Notes under the pieces: generated by a model
What the model was told of the DNA's origin: nothing
Databases searched by the model: none
Seen by the model: only the letters and a program-made list of their open reading frames with translations
Program-made: the position numbers and the translations under genes
From: an uncultured Clostridia bacterium
GTDB taxonomy: Bacteria > Bacillota > Clostridia > Oscillospirales > CAG-272
DNA: 19,552 nt
Direction: 5' to 3'
NCBI GenBank assembly: GCA_947624945.1
Contig: CANQMJ010000033.1
Coordinates: forward strand, 1-19,552
Part shown: in pieces, positions 5,092 to 13,275 of the stretch
How the letters are laid out: every line of letters begins with the position of its first letter
Numbering within the stretch: position 1 is the stretch's first letter

Positions 5092-7424
5092 ACGCGGTTC
5101 TGTCAAAAAAGGACATGACTGAGGAAGACATAAAACTTCAATACATTACTCCCGCCATCGTTTCAAAATGGGACATCGGCAAAATAAGCATGGAAAAGCA
5201 GATCACGGACGGCAAGGTCAACCTTAAAGGGAACGTCGTTTTCCGTGAAAAGCCGAAAAGAGCCGACTATATTTTATATCTGAGCGCGAACAATCCTATC
5301 GCCGTAATCGAGGCGAAGGACAATAATCACAGTGTTTCATACGGCTTGCAGCAGGCGATCACATACGCAAAAATGCTCGATCTGCCGTTCGCATACAGCT
5401 CAAACGGCGACGGATTCGCAGAGCATGATTTTCTTACGGGCAAGGAAAGGGAGTTCGGTCTTGACGAATTTCCGAGCGAGGACGAGCTTATCGCGCGATA
5501 TAAAAGCGAAGCCGAACTGACCGATTCGCAGGAAACTATTCTCAATCAGCCGTATTTCAGCAGTCAGACTACGTATGCCCCGCGCTACTATCAGCGGATC
5601 GCCGTAAACCGCACTGTCGATGCAATTGCGAGGGGACAGCAGAGGCTGCTGCTTGTCATGGCGACCGGAACGGGCAAAACTTTCACTGCTTTTCAGATCG
5701 TATATCGCCTTTTGAAGAGCGGAATGAAACGCAAGATTCTTTATCTCGCGGACAGGAATATACTTGTCGATCAGTCTATCCAACAGGATTTTGCCCCGCT
5801 TGAAAAGGTGATACACAAGATCAACGTCGCAAAGGACGACAGAAGCACGATAACCTCGCATGAGGTCTACTTTTCCCTGTATCAGCAGCTTGTCGGCGAC
5901 GACGAAAAAGAACATTTCAGCGAGCTTTTCTCGCCCGATTTCTTTGACCTCATCATCGTTGACGAGTGCCACCGCGGTTCGGCAAAGGAGGAGAGCCGCT
6001 GGCGCAGGATCCTCGAATACTTCCGGAGCGCAACGCAGATCGGCATGACGGCTACTCCGAAGGAAACGAAATATGTTTCAAACCTCAGCTACTTCGGCGA
6101 CCCCGTCTACACTTACAGTCTCAAAGAAGGTATCGAAGACGGCTTTCTCGCGCCGTTCAGAGTGATAAATATCACAACCGATATCGGCGACGGCTGGCGT
6201 CCGTTCAAGGGTCAGCGTGACATTTTCGGCAACGAGATCGAGGATCGCATATATACAAACAGCGACTATGACTACAATATCATCATCGAAGACCGTATAC
6301 AGCAGGTCGCGGCCGAGATCACAAAGTATCTGAAAAGCACCGACAGAATGGCGAAAACGATCGTGTTTTGCGCCACAGAGGACGCCGCCGAGCGTATGCG
6401 GACAGCGCTCGTCAACCTGAATTACGACATGGTAAAAAAGAACCCCGACTATGTCGTGCGTATAACCGGGAGCGACGATTACGGCAAGAGCAAGCTCGAC
6501 TATTTCATATCCGTGTCGGCAAAATTTCCCGTCATAGCCACGACCTCAAAGCTGCTGTCCACAGGCGCCGACTGCAAAATGACAAAGCTGATCGTCCTTG
6601 ACGAAATGATAGGATCGATGACTGAATTCAAACAGATAATAGGACGCGGCACGAGACTGCGCGAGAAGGACGGAAAAACGCACTTTGTTGTGATGGATTT
6701 CCGCAACGTGACGCGCCTGTTTGCCGACCCGGAGTGGGACGGACCTATCGACATTGACGAGGGCTTCGAGCCCGGGAAATCACCGCAGAAACCGCCGACC
6801 ACCGGCGGAGACGATCCGCAGGGAGGCGAAGATAACGGCAGGACATTCACTCAAAAACCGATAGTAGACGCCGACGGATGCCGGGTCGAGATAATACGCA
6901 AAACCGTTTCCGTATACGACGCAGACGGCAAGCTGCTCCGCCAGGAGAGCATCGTCGACTATACGAAGGAAAATATCCTCGGCGAATATGCCTCCCTCGA
7001 CAATTTCATACGTCAGTGGACGGCGGAGGAGAAAAAGGAAAAGATCCGCACGCTTCTGCTCGAGCGCGGTATCGACCTCGAGGCGATGAAAGCGGAACAA
7101 GGCATGGAGGACGTCGACGACTTCGACTTCATATGCCATGTCGCATTCGACAAAAAACCGCTGACGCGGCGCGAACGCGCGGACAACGTGAAAAAGCGCG
7201 ATTTTCTGAGCAAATACAGCGGCGTCGCGCGCGAAGTTTTAGAGGCGCTGCTCGATAAATACATGAACACGGGCATATACGAGATCGAAAAGAGTGAAGT
7301 TCTAAGGCTCGACCCGTTCATGAGGCTCGGAAAGCCGTCGAAGATAGCGGAGTATTTCGGCGGCAGAGCGGGATATCTGCGGGCAGTTAAAGAACTTGAA
7401 GAGGAAATATATAAGGCAGGGTGA
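5088..7424 (+). CDS. hsdR: type I restriction enzyme, R (endonuclease/translocase) subunit
   Basis: 778 aa. An N-terminal PD-(D/E)xK nuclease is visible as Asp60 (RADYIL) and IEAK (74-77). The SF2 translocase follows: Walker A ATGTGKT (192-198), DECH box (292-295), TATP (321-324), and motif VI QIIGRGTRLRE (516-526). A Pro/Gly-rich linker (about 574-590) leads to a helical C-terminal domain of the EcoEI R type, which docks on the M subunit. HsdR translocates DNA with ATP and cuts unmodified DNA at a distance. The length suits the shorter EcoEI/EcoKI-like branch. The start has GGGAGGAAA upstream and overlaps the regulator. The gene looks intact, and all motifs are present. Confidence 0.95.
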   Translation: MNAVLSKKDMTEEDIKLQYITPAIVSKWDIGKISMEKQITDGKVNLKGNVVFREKPKRADYILYLSANNPIAVIEAKDNNHSVSYGLQQAITYAKMLDLPFAYSSNGDGFAEHDFLTGKEREFGLDEFPSEDELIARYKSEAELTDSQETILNQPYFSSQTTYAPRYYQRIAVNRTVDAIARGQQRLLLVMATGTGKTFTAFQIVYRLLKSGMKRKILYLADRNILVDQSIQQDFAPLEKVIHKINVAKDDRSTITSHEVYFSLYQQLVGDDEKEHFSELFSPDFFDLIIVDECHRGSAKEESRWRRILEYFRSATQIGMTATPKETKYVSNLSYFGDPVYTYSLKEGIEDGFLAPFRVINITTDIGDGWRPFKGQRDIFGNEIEDRIYTNSDYDYNIIIEDRIQQVAAEITKYLKSTDRMAKTIVFCATEDAAERMRTALVNLNYDMVKKNPDYVVRITGSDDYGKSKLDYFISVSAKFPVIATTSKLLSTGADCKMTKLIVLDEMIGSMTEFKQIIGRGTRLREKDGKTHFVVMDFRNVTRLFADPEWDGPIDIDEGFEPGKSPQKPPTTGGDDPQGGEDNGRTFTQKPIVDADGCRVEIIRKTVSVYDADGKLLRQESIVDYTKENILGEYASLDNFIRQWTAEEKKEKIRTLLLERGIDLEAMKAEQGMEDVDDFDFICHVAFDKKPLTRRERADNVKKRDFLSKYSGVAREVLEALLDKYMNTGIYEIEKSEVLRLDPFMRLGKPSKIAEYFGGRAGYLRAVKELEEEIYKAG

Positions 7425-7440
7425 GGAGCCTACTTGCTAT

Positions 7441-8043
7441 ATGGATAGACCAAGTATTTTTGATATATCCCCAACTGAATTCGAAAAGTATTGTTTAGAC
7501 ATACTTTCTGGGGTTGCAGAAGAAGAGAAATTAAAAGATTTTGAGATCACTCATAATAAAATAATTAAAGTTCATGATGGAAGTTATCAAATAGATGTTT
7601 ATGCCGAATTTACAGCGTTAGGTACAAATGTTAAAGTCCTTTGTGAATGTAAAAGATACAGGCAATCAATAAGTAGAGAAAAAGTGGCAGCTCTTCATCA
7701 AAAACTTGAAAGCATCGGGGCACAAAAGGGCATTTTGATTTCTACGAGCAATTTTCAAAGAGGTGCAATTGAATATGGGAAAATTCACGGTATTGCTCTT
7801 ATCAAAGTATCAAATTATCATTTTGAACATCTTTCTCATTCGAGTGGACCGTCAATAAATGAAGAAAATGATCCCTTCTTATATGCAGAGAATCATTTGC
7901 CTCCTTTTGAAGCATTTGACTATACCGTTTATACTGATGAGGGCGAGCCGCTCAAGGTTTATCCAACTCATGCTTTTATAAGTGAGTTAAATACAAGGCA
8001 ATACAATTTGATAAAAGAATTTATGAAATATACAGATATCTGA
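7441..8043 (+). CDS. Mrr-like restriction endonuclease cassette inside the hsd operon
   Basis: 200 aa from the ATG at 7441 (GAGGAG 12 nt upstream); an in-frame TTG at 7396 lies inside hsdR and is unlikely. The PD-(D/E)xK core of Mrr_cat enzymes is seen as Asp52 (YQIDVYAEF) followed by ECK (69-71, VLCECKRYRQSIS). KVAALHQKLESIGAQKGILI (81-100) then GAIEYGKIHGIALI (108-121) is the usual Mrr distal core. The C-terminal 80 residues are not recognised. Mrr relatives cut methylated or otherwise modified DNA, so it may complement the type I enzyme. The gene is visibly A+T-rich against G+C-rich hsdR and hsdM and is flanked by a 7-bp direct repeat, suggesting separate acquisition. Catalytic residues are intact. 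Confidence 0.85.
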   Translation: MDRPSIFDISPTEFEKYCLDILSGVAEEEKLKDFEITHNKIIKVHDGSYQIDVYAEFTALGTNVKVLCECKRYRQSISREKVAALHQKLESIGAQKGILISTSNFQRGAIEYGKIHGIALIKVSNYHFEHLSHSSGPSINEENDPFLYAENHLPPFEAFDYTVYTDEGEPLKVYPTHAFISELNTRQYNLIKEFMKYTDI

Positions 8044-8078
8044 TTCTTTTTGAAGCAAGAGAAAGTGCAGGGTAATTT

Positions 8079-9557
8079 ATGAGTGATCTTTCGGGCTTTG
8101 TAAAGCGTTTGAGGAATATAATGCGCAACGACGCGGGTATAAACGGAGATGCGCAGCGAATAGAGCAGATCGCGTGGCTTCTGTTTCTTAAAGTGTACGA
8201 CGCAAAGGAACAGGACTGGAAGTGGGACGACGAGGACTATCGTTCCATAATCCCGGACGAATGCTCGTGGGAGCGGTGGGCGAAAGACGACAAGAGCGGA
8301 GTCGCCATGACGGGGGACAAGCTGCTCGATTTCGTGAACAACACGCTGTTCCCGACGCTGAAAAAGCTGCCCGTCGATGCGGAGACGCCGATAAAAAAGG
8401 CCATCGTGCAGACGACGTTTGCCGACGCAAACAACTACATGAAGGACGGCGTCCTCTTGCGGCAGGTCATAAATGTCATAGACGATCTTGACCTCTCAGA
8501 CTATGAGGAAAGCCATGCCTTCGGCGCGATATACGAGTCGATACTTAAAGAGCTTCAGAGCGCGGGAACGGCGGGAGAATTCTACACGCCGCGCGCCGTC
8601 ACGGACTTCATGGCGAAGATGATAAAGCCGAGGATAGGCGAAAAAATGGCGGATTTCGCCTGCGGGACGGGCGGATTTCTCACGAGCTGGCTCGGTGAGC
8701 TGAAAAAACAGGTCGTCACCACTGCCGACGGCGAGCTGTGCGGCAGCTCCGTATACGGTATCGAGAAAAAGCAGTTCCCCTATATGCTCTGCATAACGAA
8801 TATGCTCCTGCACGATCTTGACGTTCCGCAGGTATATCATGACAATTCGCTTTTGCGCGATGTCCTTGACTATACGGACGAGGACAGATTCGACGTCATA
8901 CTCATGAATCCTCCCTACGGCGGGAGCGAAAAGGCCGACGTAAAAAATCATTTTCCGGACGATCTCGCATCGAGCGAGACGGCGGACCTTTTCATGTCTG
9001 TTATCATGTATCGGCTGAAGGAGAACGGACGCGCCGCCGTTATTTTGCCCGACGGGTTTCTTTTCGGCACCGACAGCGCAAAGGTCAATATCAAAACGAA
9101 ACTGCTCGGAGAATTTAATCTTCACACGGTCGTCCGTATGCCGTCGAGCGTCTTTTCGCCGTACACGTCCATCACGACGAATATTCTGTTCTTCGACAGC
9201 ACGCATCCGACAGAGGAAACATGGTTCTACCGCCTCGATATGCCGGAGGGGTACAAGCACTTTTCCAAGACTAAGCCGATGAAACTGGAGCATTTTGACC
9301 CCGTCGTCGAGTGGTGGGAAAACAGGCGCGAGCTGACGGTCGACGGTTTCGACAAGGCGAAGAAGTACACGGCGCATCAGCTCAAGGATGAGTTCGGATA
9401 CAATCTCGATCTGTGTGGATATCCGCACGAGGAGGAGGAGATACTCGACCCGCTCGACCTGATGCAGCGCTATCAGGAGGAGAGGGCGTCGCTGAACGCG
9501 GAGATCGACCGCGTGCTGGCGGAGATCGCAGCCATTCTCGGAGGTAAGAGCGAATGA
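8079..9557 (+). CDS. hsdM: type I DNA methyltransferase, M subunit
   Basis: 492 aa, the usual HsdM length. The N-terminal helical domain (about 5-135) begins LSGFVKRLRNIMRNDAG. GEFYTPRAV (166-174) marks entry to the N6-adenine methyltransferase fold. DFACGTGGF (192-200) is the SAM-binding motif I, and NPPY (277-280) the catalytic motif IV for adenine-N6 methylation. The C-terminus is a helical tail (about 445-490) expected to contact HsdS. The ribosome site GCAGGG is weak, and lies in a repeat also found at the end of hsdR. It overlaps hsdS by 4 nt (ATGA). Two M plus one S form the modification enzyme that protects host DNA. Confidence 0.95.
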   Translation: MSDLSGFVKRLRNIMRNDAGINGDAQRIEQIAWLLFLKVYDAKEQDWKWDDEDYRSIIPDECSWERWAKDDKSGVAMTGDKLLDFVNNTLFPTLKKLPVDAETPIKKAIVQTTFADANNYMKDGVLLRQVINVIDDLDLSDYEESHAFGAIYESILKELQSAGTAGEFYTPRAVTDFMAKMIKPRIGEKMADFACGTGGFLTSWLGELKKQVVTTADGELCGSSVYGIEKKQFPYMLCITNMLLHDLDVPQVYHDNSLLRDVLDYTDEDRFDVILMNPPYGGSEKADVKNHFPDDLASSETADLFMSVIMYRLKENGRAAVILPDGFLFGTDSAKVNIKTKLLGEFNLHTVVRMPSSVFSPYTSITTNILFFDSTHPTEETWFYRLDMPEGYKHFSKTKPMKLEHFDPVVEWWENRRELTVDGFDKAKKYTAHQLKDEFGYNLDLCGYPHEEEEILDPLDLMQRYQEERASLNAEIDRVLAEIAAILGGKSE

Positions 9558-10990
9558 CGCCGCAGGAACTGAAAAACAGCATTTTGCAGCTCGCGATAGA
9601 GGGCAAGCTCGTAAAGCAGCGTCCGGAGGAAGGCACGGCGGAGGAGCTGTATCGGGAGATACAGGCGGAAAAGCAGCGGCTCATCAAAGAAGGCAAAATA
9701 AAAAAAGAAAAGCCTCTGCCGGAGATATCAGAAGATGAGAAGCCGTTTGAGATTCCGGAGAGTTGGATGTGGGTGAGACTGGGTGACATATTTTCTATTA
9801 TAATGGGGCAATCACCTGATGGAAACAGTGTGTCCGAAAATGAAAAAGGCATTGAATTTCATCAGGGGAAGATTTATTTCTCAAGATTATTCTTAGGATG
9901 TTCCCCTCAAAAAACAACCGACCCTAAAAAAATTGCGCCAGCGTATTCTTTGTTATTATGTGTTCGTGCGCCTGTTGGAAAAGTCAATATAACGGATAGA
10001 GAGGTATGCATTGGCAGAGGATTGGCAGCAATTGTGAATCATGCGCATATTTCATCATTATTTGCTTATTATTGGATTTCTGTTCTTGAATCGGTTTTTA
10101 TAAGAAAATCGACGGGAACTACTTTCAAATCAATTTCATTTGATATCATTTCAAATCAAGTTATTCCCCTCCCTCCCCTTGCCGAACAAAAACGTATCGT
10201 TGCCAAAATCGAAGAGCTTTTGCCGTATGTAGATTGCTACGCCGAGGCGTGGAACAGGTTGGAAGAACTCAACAAGCGTTTCCCGTCCGATATGAAAAAA
10301 TCGCTTTTGCAAATGGCTGTCGAGGGCAAGCTCGTCGAGCAGCGCCCGGAGGAAGGCACGGCGGAGAAGCTTTATCGGGAGATACAGAAGGAAAAGCAAC
10401 GGCTCATAAAAGAGGGCAAGATAAAAAAAGAAAAGCCCCTGCCGGAGATAACAGAGGATGAGAAGCCGTTTGACATTCCGGAGAGCTGGATGTGGGTGAG
10501 GTTATCAGATGTTGTTGATGTTCGGGATGGAACTCATGATACGCCGAAATATGTTTCCAAGGGAGTACCTCTTGTCACAAGCAAGAATTTAGTTGACGGT
10601 CGCATTGATTTTGAAACAGCTAAATTGATCTCAAAAGAAGATTCAGAATCAATTAACATACGTTCAGGTGTTGATAATGGTGATATTCTTTTCGCCATGA
10701 TAGGCACGATTGGAAACCCTGTTTTAGTGAAAAAGGATCGTGATTTCAGCATTAAGAACATGGCTCTTTTTAAGCAAATTGACGGAAAACTATTTTATAT
10801 GGAGTTTTTGCTTTGCTTTTTGCAAATGGCGCAGGATGATATGAAAAAAATCGCAAGCGCAAGCGTACAATCGTTCGTTTCCTTATCGCTTTTGCGAAAT
10901 TATCCTTTCCCCCTCCCGCCGCTCGCCGAGCAGAAACGCATCGTCGCTAAACTGGACGAGCTGCTGGCGGTGTGCGATAGATTGAAATGA
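9554..10990 (+). CDS. hsdS: type I specificity subunit with two target-recognition domains
   Basis: 478 aa. GGAGGTAA precedes the start, which overlaps hsdM by 4 nt. The layout is conserved repeat (1-70), TRD1 (about 71-205), LPPLAEQKRIVAKIEELL (206-223) with the central conserved helix, second repeat (about 247-311), TRD2 (about 312-452), and a closing LPPLAEQKRIVAKLDELL. The two repeats are nearly identical in protein (EGKLV-QRPEEGTAE) and DNA. Each TRD reads half of a bipartite target; the target cannot be predicted here. The TRDs are A+T-rich and the conserved helices G+C-rich, the usual sign of TRD exchange. It is full-length, with no frameshift. Confidence 0.95.
   Translation: MTPQELKNSILQLAIEGKLVKQRPEEGTAEELYREIQAEKQRLIKEGKIKKEKPLPEISEDEKPFEIPESWMWVRLGDIFSIIMGQSPDGNSVSENEKGIEFHQGKIYFSRLFLGCSPQKTTDPKKIAPAYSLLLCVRAPVGKVNITDREVCIGRGLAAIVNHAHISSLFAYYWISVLESVFIRKSTGTTFKSISFDIISNQVIPLPPLAEQKRIVAKIEELLPYVDCYAEAWNRLEELNKRFPSDMKKSLLQMAVEGKLVEQRPEEGTAEKLYREIQKEKQRLIKEGKIKKEKPLPEITEDEKPFDIPESWMWVRLSDVVDVRDGTHDTPKYVSKGVPLVTSKNLVDGRIDFETAKLISKEDSESINIRSGVDNGDILFAMIGTIGNPVLVKKDRDFSIKNMALFKQIDGKLFYMEFLLCFLQMAQDDMKKIASASVQSFVSLSLLRNYPFPLPPLAEQKRIVAKLDELLAVCDRLK
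9584..9777 (+). repeat. hsdS internal direct repeat, copy 1
   Basis: 194 bp coding the conserved spacer before TRD1; aligns without gaps to 10307-10500 with scattered, mostly silent changes. It is a substrate for recombination that could delete or swap TRD1. Confidence 0.85.
10307..10500 (+). repeat. hsdS internal direct repeat, copy 2
   Basis: Second copy, coding the conserved spacer before TRD2. See 9584-9777. Confidence 0.85.
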
Positions 10991-11000
10991 GGTGAAATAA

Positions 11001-11207
11001 ATGAATCAATACAGACCCACAATAGGAATTGAGCCAATCGATAAATATGAAAAAGCAAAACAAGATGTCCTTAAAGCGCGTGATTCAGTAATGGCACTTT
11101 TACCTGCACAGCAAGAAAGACTTGCAAAGGAACTGTTTGGAGTCGAAAATTATGGTGCAGTTGTAAATCTGATGCAACGTATGATTTACGGCAAACAAAT
11201 TCGATAA
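11001..11207 (+). CDS. small hypothetical protein after hsdS
   Basis: 68 aa, not recognised. The start has GAGGTG 6 nt upstream and lies 10 nt after the hsdS stop, so it is probably the last gene of the hsd operon. The product is charged and helical in appearance (DKYEKAKQDVLKARDSVMAL, residues 14-33), with no membrane segment, cysteines or recognised DNA-binding motif. The gene is A+T-rich like the PIN-like gene after it. A role as an accessory or antitoxin-like partner to either neighbour is possible from position only. Confidence 0.65.
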   Translation: MNQYRPTIGIEPIDKYEKAKQDVLKARDSVMALLPAQQERLAKELFGVENYGAVVNLMQRMIYGKQIR

Positions 11208-11311
11208 ATTGGTTATCACAAATAATGAGGTTTCTTATAGTGGAAAAACACTCTGTCAGTCGCTATACCAAATGATAACAGAACGTAAAAAAATAAATGA
11301 GGAGATTGAGT

Positions 11312-13204
11312 ATGTCAAACATCACAAAACTTTATGCCGCATTTAAGGCAGGATATTTGGGCAATAATATCTTAGATACATATTTTTCATTTGTTGCAAA
11401 TATAATTTATGAGGAACATTTAACGGTAGTCGAAGATACAGTGGTGGCAGCCAAATTGAGAGAACGGTATAAAATAGATTTCCCGTTACCACTTATCAGG
11501 CAGGTTTTGGGGGTTGGTGTGGAGAATAATTGTTTTATAGAGGATCATGGTAAATACAGTGTTTCCATAGAAAAGCTTGTTCCGTTTTGCTTCAGAGAAA
11601 CAGATTTTAACATCATGTGGAATAGATTGATTAATGAGTTTACAGCATATTGCCGTGAAAAAAATATTGAATTACCATCTATTGACATGAGTGAAGCCGT
11701 CTTACGCATCCTTGATAATACTGATGAAAAGATTCTTGCAGGAGAAAAAATAGAAGATCATAAAGGCATATCGCCTATGGAGTTTGCATGGTATAGCTTT
11801 ACTAAAGAACAGGGGGAAAAACTAACAGATTTATATTCATTTATTGCCGCTATTTCAGCAAGCAATATTACAAAGCAGGCCTTGTTCTACTCCGGAGAGA
11901 AAGACACAGATTATTCCGGCTTGAATGTATATTTGGATTCACCAATTGTTTTCGCTCTGCTTGGCATGGATGAACCGTCAAGGACAGAGTCTTACAAAAC
12001 ACTGGTTGCCGACATGCTAAAAGCTAACTGCAATGTCCAAGTTTTGGATCATAATTTTCAAGAAGTAGACGGCATTATTGCAAGCGCTTCTTCTTGGGCA
12101 ACAAGCACTCAATATGATTTAAGAAAAGCAAACAATGCGGCGCGTTTTTTCCATGATTCGCAGATGAACGAAATGGAAATATCAGAATTTTGCAGTAGTA
12201 TCGAGGATCAATTGAATGAACTTGGCATAACTGTTAAAGAAACCTATTATGATATTTTCCAGAACGAGTTTCAAGAAAATGCGGATCGCTTGTTTGACAT
12301 GATTAAAACTCAATATTCTAATCATGGATATGAATTAACGCAAGAAAAGGAAAGAACAATTCAAACCGACGTCCGATCTATTATTATGATATACAGGGAA
12401 CGTCAGGGGCACACAGCAACAAGACTGCAAAATGCAAAGCACATAATGTTAACTTCTAATAATTCAATTGCAAATGTAAGTAAAAAGTATGAAAGCAATC
12501 AAAGCATACAGTATGGTCATATTCCTGCGTGCATATCTGCTGATTTATTTGGAGCGATTCTTTGGTTGAATAGCCCTACAAAAATGTTAGAGTATCAAAA
12601 GCAAAAATTGCTCGCCGATTGTTATGCATTTTTAAAGCCGGATAAGGTTTTACTCGATAAATATATAAAATCTTTGGAAGATGCTCGAGCTGCAGATGAA
12701 ATTGATGAAAAGAAATTTTTATTTTTACGCACACACAAAGTGGTGCTGGATTCTTTAATGGATATCACCAAGGGAGATTATGCACGTTTTAATTCAAAAA
12801 CATATCTCGAAGTATATGATGATATTCAAGAAAGGTCATTAAAGCAGTACAGGGATGAGGTTGCAGCACACGAAGAGACCCGTGAAAAGCTGAGGAAAGC
12901 CGAGGAAGATGCAGCTAATGAGAGCAGTAAAAACGAACTACTTAATGAACGTATTACGCTTATGGAAAAACAAGAACATAAGCGTAAAGAAAAGGAGTTT
13001 GATAAAAAGGTTAAATTTTGGGGACGGGTCATCACATTTGTCTTTGCTTTTATTCCATATGTTATTTTAACCGTTGTTATAGAAATAGTGAAAACGCAAT
13101 TTACAGACTTGACTTGGCATTCAGCTTTTGGAATTGCGGGTACAGTAATTGCAACTGCAATTGCAGGGGCTATTTTTGCAATAGGAAAGAAAAAAATGCT
13201 TTAA
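11312..13204 (+). CDS. PIN-like nuclease domain protein with C-terminal coiled coil and two membrane helices
   Basis: 630 aa from the ATG at 11312 (GAGGAG 7 nt upstream); the ATG at 11297 would overlap that site. Residues 1-200 are helical and unassigned. A PIN-like core is suggested by Asp209 (NVYLDSPIVFALLG), Glu251 (HNFQEVDGII), Asp353 (TDVRSIIMIY) and IMLTSNNSIA (378-387), where Asn stands at the place of the usual fourth acidic residue. Residues about 500-565 form a charged coiled coil (REKLRKAEEDAANESSKNEL), followed by membrane helices at about 571-592 and 605-624 and a KKK tail. This is a nuclease-like head on a membrane anchor, a layout known in abortive-infection effectors. The gene is strongly A+T-rich and follows the hsd operon. 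The defence role is inference and the PIN call rests on spaced acidic residues only. Confidence 0.6.
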   Translation: MSNITKLYAAFKAGYLGNNILDTYFSFVANIIYEEHLTVVEDTVVAAKLRERYKIDFPLPLIRQVLGVGVENNCFIEDHGKYSVSIEKLVPFCFRETDFNIMWNRLINEFTAYCREKNIELPSIDMSEAVLRILDNTDEKILAGEKIEDHKGISPMEFAWYSFTKEQGEKLTDLYSFIAAISASNITKQALFYSGEKDTDYSGLNVYLDSPIVFALLGMDEPSRTESYKTLVADMLKANCNVQVLDHNFQEVDGIIASASSWATSTQYDLRKANNAARFFHDSQMNEMEISEFCSSIEDQLNELGITVKETYYDIFQNEFQENADRLFDMIKTQYSNHGYELTQEKERTIQTDVRSIIMIYRERQGHTATRLQNAKHIMLTSNNSIANVSKKYESNQSIQYGHIPACISADLFGAILWLNSPTKMLEYQKQKLLADCYAFLKPDKVLLDKYIKSLEDARAADEIDEKKFLFLRTHKVVLDSLMDITKGDYARFNSKTYLEVYDDIQERSLKQYRDEVAAHEETREKLRKAEEDAANESSKNELLNERITLMEKQEHKRKEKEFDKKVKFWGRVITFVFAFIPYVILTVVIEIVKTQFTDLTWHSAFGIAGTVIATAIAGAIFAIGKKKML

Positions 13205-13275
13205 ATTAAGCGAGCGGATTATAAAGAAGAAGATCTTAAAAGAGGAAAATAATAAAATGGCAAAGTAACGTTATT

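Noticed and set aside
8496..9428. 310-aa minus-strand open frame
   Set aside because: Antisense of hsdM; no family features.
9584..10500. CRISPR-like repeat array
   Set aside because: The repeats are two 194-bp coding copies in hsdS; no short regularly spaced repeats or cas genes occur anywhere in the window.
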